Shown piece after piece: positions 23,091-27,368 of a DNA stretch of 27,368 nucleotides. Location of the stretch: the NCBI GenBank assembly GCA_003695725.1, contig RFHX01000180.1:1-27368 (forward strand), given 5' to 3'. Both the position numbers and the translations under genes were made by a program. Numbering within the stretch: position 1 is the first letter of the stretch; each line of letters opens with the position of its first letter. This DNA comes from Candidatus Schekmanbacteria bacterium (GTDB taxonomy: Bacteria; Schekmanbacteria; GWA2-38-11; J061). The notes under the pieces are model-generated. The model made no database searches. It was given only the letters and a program-made list of their open reading frames with translations, and was not told where the DNA came from.

Positions 23091-25556
23091 TTAGAAATGC
23101 TTCCGAACTTTTATTTTTTGCCATTTGGTTTTTCCATAAGGAGTTATTATCCGAAATTTAACTTTTTTCTTTTTTGCTTTGTTCACTTTTATTATAATAG
23201 CATCGTTACCCCATTTTTCTATGGAAAGAACTCCGCCTTTAACGAGCATTTCAGCTGAATATTTATTTGGCCCAAAGTTTTCGCCTTCAACTGTAAAAGA
23301 CTCCTTTTTATTTACTTTTTTTGGAAAAACACTGTTTATTACCGGCTTATTAACTTCATATGTGAAGTTTTCGCTTGTTGTTTGCAAACCATCAGAGTTT
23401 TCTACTATGAACTGTATGGGCCCTTCTTTAAATCCCCAAGGAAGTGAAAAGGTAATTTCATCATTCTGCCAGCTTTCGATAGAACAATCAAATTCAAGAT
23501 TGCCGTCAGTTGCTTTAACTTTTACCTTTTCATCTCCAAAGTAATTTCCACTAAGTGTAACCTTATCGCCGAAAAAACCTGTATCAGGGCTTATAGATGT
23601 TATTGATGGATAATGGGAAAGTTCGGGAAGTTCTGTTCCTTCGATTATTTTTAATCCTCCTTCCCCTCCTGCCAAATACAGCATTGTATTATCTATAAAG
23701 ATGTCGTTGATTCCATGAGGGTATTTGTTTGGAGGAACAGTTCTAAGTTTAAAAGCTCCTTTATATTGAGGATTTGTATAATCTGAAATATCAAATACGA
23801 AAAGCTCGTCATAATATCCGCCCACATACATTTGATTGCCAGAAAGAGCTATTCTGTTTGCACCAAAATTCGTTTTTGTGAAGGAATGAAGCAGTGTTGG
23901 AGATGAAGGATTGGAAACATCTACAGTATATAAATATCTTCCACTGGCGACATACAAAATATCGTTCAATTGCTTGACGGAAAGAGCATATATTGCATTT
24001 TCAACAGTAAATTCTCCAATTAATCGAGGAGATTGGATATTGCTTACATCGATTATTTTAACGCCAGAGTATCCTTGAGAAAGATAGGCAGTTGTGCCCG
24101 AAAGATAAATCCCTTTGGCTTCGTTAACATTGATGGAATCAGGCTTGTATGAGCCAACAAGTGAAGGCGATGTGGGAGTGCTTACATCGATTATCTGTAA
24201 CCCCTCCTTAGGGCTTGCAAGATAAAGGTAAGAGCCGGAAAGATATAAATCGACAACATTGTCAATGTTATCGTAAGAGCCAAGAAAGGTTGGATTTGCT
24301 GTATCGCTTACATCGAGAATTATTACACCTTTATTTGCGGTAGCCAAATATGCGGTGCCATTATCGACAACAACCTTTTGGCAATTTATCGGCTTCCCAT
24401 CTTCAGCACTACTGTAAGAGCTTTCCCATTTTGGCAAATCTGTATTTGAAATATCGATGATAACAAGCCCTTCATAATAATCTGCTAAAAATGCTTTATC
24501 ATTGACGATGTAAACGCCCTTGACTCCGCTCACTGTTTTATATCTGCCAAGAAGCTCTGTTTCAAAGTTGTCATTTACATTTATGATATGTAATCCATTC
24601 CTTTTATCGGCGATATAGACCTTTGTTCCTTCTACATCAAATGCACTGATAACTGAATTGGGACCTGTACCATAGGATGAAGACTGGATGACAGGATTGA
24701 GTGGGTCATTTTTTATATCAAAGAACTTTAAAATTCCTGTTCTGCCTGATGTTAAAAAAAGTTTCGAATCCGTTGCTAAGATATTTCCATCTTTATTGGC
24801 ATAGGATTTTGCACTTTTAGTGATTTTTGGAAGAAGAGGATTTGAAAAATCAATGACATTAAATCCAGCGAATTTATTCCCTTCTTTTTTGGTCCCATCT
24901 ATCACATATGCAGTTGAGCCTTTTGAGGTTATTTTTTGAGCATAACCATTGGGGATGTAATAAATGCTTTTTAGATGCGGATTTGCAGGGTCAGACACAT
25001 CGATTAATTTTACAGCTCCTGACGTTCCGGAAACTGTAAATACATTGTTGTCGGAGATAGAGAGGTCGATGTCAAATGAGCCAACAAAAACTTTGCCGAG
25101 GAGTTGTGGAGAAGATGGCGTTGAAACATCAACTATCTTAAAACCTCCTCCATAATCTGCTATATAAGCCAAATTGTTTGAAACTGATATTTCACGCACA
25201 CTGTTTCCAGTGGAAAAAGAGCCTACTTTATGTGGTGAATAGGGGTTTGAATAGTCTATTATGTCAAATCCTTCATCTTGAGCAACATAAGCAATTTCAT
25301 TTGAAATACAAAAAGTGTCTAAATCAGTTCCATTGTAAAAAGAAAGAAGTACTGGGTCTGCAGGGGAAGAAGCATCGAGAGCAATTATTCCATTTTCTGT
25401 CGTAATATAAATGCGGCTATTTTCTACTTTGACATTATTGTAGCTTCCACCAAAGGTTGATAGCAGATGCATTATCTCGCTTTCAGCTCTTTTATTGACT
25501 GAAAGCAGAAGTAATAAGGAAAGAAGAATTATAAACAGATTTTTAATCCTAACCAT
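23091..25556 (-). CDS. Secreted LVIVD-repeat beta-propeller protein with two IPT/TIG domains
   Basis: This 821-aa protein begins with a signal peptide (basic start, then FIILLSLLLLLSV at about 8-20, likely cut near RAES). Residues about 30-640 are tandem repeats of about 43 residues ending in IIDVSxPxxPxLLG-like strands, the LVIVD repeat that forms beta-propeller blades. I count 14 such strands. Residues about 650-735 and 737-821 are two immunoglobulin-like IPT/TIG domains (SITSISPDTGFFGDKVTLSG; VINSVFPKKVNKKESFTVEG). The end is very basic (VRKHF) with no membrane anchor or recognised sorting signal. LVIVD proteins are surface or exported and mostly uncharacterised. It starts 5 bases after its paralogue's stop. 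AAAAGGT is almost touching the ATG, so initiation may rely on coupling. Confidence 0.88.
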   Translation of the reverse strand: MVRIKNLFIILLSLLLLLSVNKRAESEIMHLLSTFGGSYNNVKVENSRIYITTENGIIALDASSPADPVLLSFYNGTDLDTFCISNEIAYVAQDEGFDIIDYSNPYSPHKVGSFSTGNSVREISVSNNLAYIADYGGGFKIVDVSTPSSPQLLGKVFVGSFDIDLSISDNNVFTVSGTSGAVKLIDVSDPANPHLKSIYYIPNGYAQKITSKGSTAYVIDGTKKEGNKFAGFNVIDFSNPLLPKITKSAKSYANKDGNILATDSKLFLTSGRTGILKFFDIKNDPLNPVIQSSSYGTGPNSVISAFDVEGTKVYIADKRNGLHIINVNDNFETELLGRYKTVSGVKGVYIVNDKAFLADYYEGLVIIDISNTDLPKWESSYSSAEDGKPINCQKVVVDNGTAYLATANKGVIILDVSDTANPTFLGSYDNIDNVVDLYLSGSYLYLASPKEGLQIIDVSTPTSPSLVGSYKPDSINVNEAKGIYLSGTTAYLSQGYSGVKIIDVSNIQSPRLIGEFTVENAIYALSVKQLNDILYVASGRYLYTVDVSNPSSPTLLHSFTKTNFGANRIALSGNQMYVGGYYDELFVFDISDYTNPQYKGAFKLRTVPPNKYPHGINDIFIDNTMLYLAGGEGGLKIIEGTELPELSHYPSITSISPDTGFFGDKVTLSGNYFGDEKVKVKATDGNLEFDCSIESWQNDEITFSLPWGFKEGPIQFIVENSDGLQTTSENFTYEVNKPVINSVFPKKVNKKESFTVEGENFGPNKYSAEMLVKGGVLSIEKWGNDAIIIKVNKAKKKKVKFRIITPYGKTKWQKIKVRKHF
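23637..25469 (-). repeat. Fourteen LVIVD propeller repeats (protein-level)
   Basis: Strands resembling IIDVSNP recur at residues near 59, 99, 141, 184, 234, 277, 324, 366, 413, 455, 501, 544, 587 and 636 of the encoded protein, at spacings of about 40-50. The nucleotide copies have diverged, so this is an old protein repeat and not a recent DNA tandem array. Confidence 0.75.
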
Positions 25557-25561
25557 ACCTT

Positions 25562-27368
25562 TTATTCATACATTGAAGAAATCATAGATATATTCAATTT
25601 TACTTGCCTGCTTTTTCCGTATCGTGTTTCTATCCATAATTCTGGATTATTGCTTGTTATTTGTTCGACTTTGAATCTAACTTCATTGTTTTTCCAGGAA
25701 GTCAGAACTGCCGAGAAGCCTTTGGCAATCAGCTTTTCAGTCTCGCTTTCTTCAGGACCAAAGTTTTTCCCCTTGATTATTATTTCATTTCCAACAGATA
25801 TATTTTTTGATGATAATTTATTGATGACAGGATTTTTGCCTTTGAAATAAATTTTTGTTTTTTTCTTTGAAGTTTTATCTGATGAGATAATGAGAATATC
25901 GGCTTTTCCTATTCTTGCTCCCCACGGGATTGCAACTGTTATTTTGTTTTCCGTCCATTCTTTGACTCTACACTTGATTTTATTGCCCTTTGATATGATA
26001 AAGACTTTTCCCTTTCCTTTTCCAAAACCCGTCCCTTCAAGAGAAAGTCTATCCTTATAGAATACCTTTCTTTTGCTGATTTTCCATATTCCAGATTGTT
26101 TGGGTGTTGACCATATTTCAAGTCCCGACCAACCTTGTGACACATAAAGAGTTTTCCCATCAGCGAATAAAGTTCCACCAGTTGGAATTTTTGCTATGAG
26201 TTTTGGTTCTGATGGATTTTCAATGTCGAATACGGCGACTCCATAATCAATTTTTCCACCCATCTCATCTGCATCAAAATATGCCAAATTTCCGGATACT
26301 GATAGATCGTATCCCGATTCTCCAATTCCTGTCTTACCGATTATGTCTATTAACGATGGATTCTCTGCATCGGCAATGGAAAAACTACCATATATGGTAG
26401 AATAATAAAGCGTTGTTTTGTTCGCTGAAAATCCGCTTTCCTTACCGGCATAATAGGCGCCAACAATGGATGGAGAAGAAGGAGTAGTTGCGTCAATAAT
26501 GATGATACCCTCTTTAGAATTGGCAACATAAACCCTGCCATTGTAACTGTATATTCCAATTGGAGATGATCCACTATAAACCTGAGCTGACAATGTCGGA
26601 GAGATAGGATCAGTAACATCTATTATATCAAGGATACCTCCTGCATTTGCAACGAATGCAGTATTTTCCCATTCAGAAACATAAAGAGCATTTTCAGTTT
26701 TTATTGAACCTATGAGTGATGGGGAAGTGGGATCAGAAACATCAGCGATGAGTAAGCCATTTTTACCATCTGCAATGTATGCTTTACCGTTCGAAGCAAA
26801 TATGTCATTGCAATATCCTTTCGTTTCTAAAGCGCCTAAAAAAGTTGGCTTGCTGATATCAGAGGTGTCGATTATAACCATTCCGCCTTCGCCTGTTGAA
26901 ATATATCCTTTATTATCTTTGACCGATATTCTTATTACCGTTCCGGCTGTAAGATATGATCCTTCCAATGATGGGGATGAAGGATTGCTTACATCGATGA
27001 TGAACAGTCCGCGTGAATTATTAGTTGCAAAGAGTTTTGAGTTTTGAAGAAATAGACTGCCAATATTCAATTCCAAGTCCAATTTTCCAAGAAGTGTTGG
27101 GCTCGATGGATTTGACACATCGAGAATTTGAAGACCTGACTTTTCAGTGCTCAAATAAGCCACCTTATCTTGAACTAAAACATCTCCAATTGAGTCAGAG
27201 CCATATTTTGCCAAAAGAGCTGGTGATGAAGGATGACTGACATCTGCAATATAAAGCCCATCATAGGAGGCAATGTATGCTGTTTTTCCTGAAATGTAAA
27301 TATGGCGCGCCCAATTCGTTGAAAACGAGATATTGCCCACATTAGCAGGTGAAGAGGGATTGCTGATA
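25562..27368 (-). CDS. LVIVD-repeat protein with two IPT/TIG domains (N-terminus beyond window)
   Basis: This paralogue of the next gene has the same plan: LVIVD propeller repeats, then two IPT/TIG domains (IWKISKRKVFYKDRLSLEG and NPVINKLSSKNISVGNEIII mark their starts). A GTG at 27340 could be read as a start. However, the frame runs on to the window edge and spells ISNPSSPANVG, a normal repeat segment, so the true start and any signal peptide lie outside. At least ten repeat strands are visible. The second TIG ends with TRYGKSRQVKLNISM. The C-terminal TIG pair resembles that of the neighbour (GKNFGPEESETEKL against GENFGPNKYSAEML), which points to an old gene duplication. The role is unknown; export is expected by analogy. 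Confidence 0.85.
   Translation of the reverse strand, partial: ISNPSSPANVGNISFSTNWARHIYISGKTAYIASYDGLYIADVSHPSSPALLAKYGSDSIGDVLVQDKVAYLSTEKSGLQILDVSNPSSPTLLGKLDLELNIGSLFLQNSKLFATNNSRGLFIIDVSNPSSPSLEGSYLTAGTVIRISVKDNKGYISTGEGGMVIIDTSDISKPTFLGALETKGYCNDIFASNGKAYIADGKNGLLIADVSDPTSPSLIGSIKTENALYVSEWENTAFVANAGGILDIIDVTDPISPTLSAQVYSGSSPIGIYSYNGRVYVANSKEGIIIIDATTPSSPSIVGAYYAGKESGFSANKTTLYYSTIYGSFSIADAENPSLIDIIGKTGIGESGYDLSVSGNLAYFDADEMGGKIDYGVAVFDIENPSEPKLIAKIPTGGTLFADGKTLYVSQGWSGLEIWSTPKQSGIWKISKRKVFYKDRLSLEGTGFGKGKGKVFIISKGNKIKCRVKEWTENKITVAIPWGARIGKADILIISSDKTSKKKTKIYFKGKNPVINKLSSKNISVGNEIIIKGKNFGPEESETEKLIAKGFSAVLTSWKNNEVRFKVEQITSNNPELWIETRYGKSRQVKLNISMISSMYE
26105..27368 (-). repeat. LVIVD repeats of the partial paralogue (protein-level)
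   Basis: Strands such as IADVSHP, ILDVSNP, IIDVSNP, IIDTSDI, IADVSDP, IIDVTDP, IIDATTP, IADAENP and VFDIENP recur about every 40-45 residues, and a further one is cut by the window edge. The last unit before the TIG domains is degenerate (IWSTPKQ). Confidence 0.7.

Overview
The window is A+T-rich, densely packed bacterial DNA. LpxC (lipid A synthesis), a SurA/PpiC-type periplasmic foldase and an NtrY-type sensor point to a diderm, Gram-negative-type cell. The composition, ordinary housekeeping genes and large secreted LVIVD-repeat proteins would suit an uncultured lineage near the Deltaproteobacteria, Nitrospirota or Schekmanbacteria. That placement is a guess from gene content, not from a tree. 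I see no rRNA, tRNA, CRISPR array, insertion sequence or prophage, and no gene-free stretch longer than about 210 bases.

Plus strand, 1-17482, is one long run of co-oriented genes with small gaps or overlaps. It begins with the 3' end of a transglutaminase-like protein overlapping rel (ppGpp synthetase/hydrolase), then ridA and a two-domain NAD(P)HX repair enzyme (nnr). Next come rnr (RNase R), a DUF2889-like protein and dprA. After a 136-base gap with a candidate promoter come an NtrY-type sensor kinase and the most striking gene of the window: a single reading frame joining an NtrX-type response regulator (receiver, degenerate AAA+, Fis-type HTH) to a complete LpxC deacetylase. After a 210-base gap follow purM, purN, a periplasmic PpiC-type prolyl isomerase and a uroporphyrinogen-decarboxylase-family protein that lacks the usual catalytic arginines.

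Minus strand, 17492-27368: recD2 (helicase) converges on the plus-strand run with only 9 bases between. Upstream of it lies an operon read as radical SAM protein, OmpR-type response regulator, HAMP sensor kinase, joined by ATGA-type or short overlaps. The right end holds two adjacent paralogous secreted proteins made of LVIVD beta-propeller repeats followed by two IPT/TIG domains. The right-hand copy runs off the window.

The genes suggest themes of stress signalling (Rel), metabolite-damage repair (RidA, Nnr), RNA and DNA handling (RNase R, DprA, RecD2), purine synthesis and envelope biogenesis. The best candidate for something new is the NtrY / NtrX-LpxC pair. It physically links a phosphorelay receiver and a DNA-binding domain to the committed enzyme of lipid A synthesis. 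Its AAA+ domain appears to have lost the catalytic Walker B glutamate, the arginine fingers and the sigma54-contacting GAFTGA loop.
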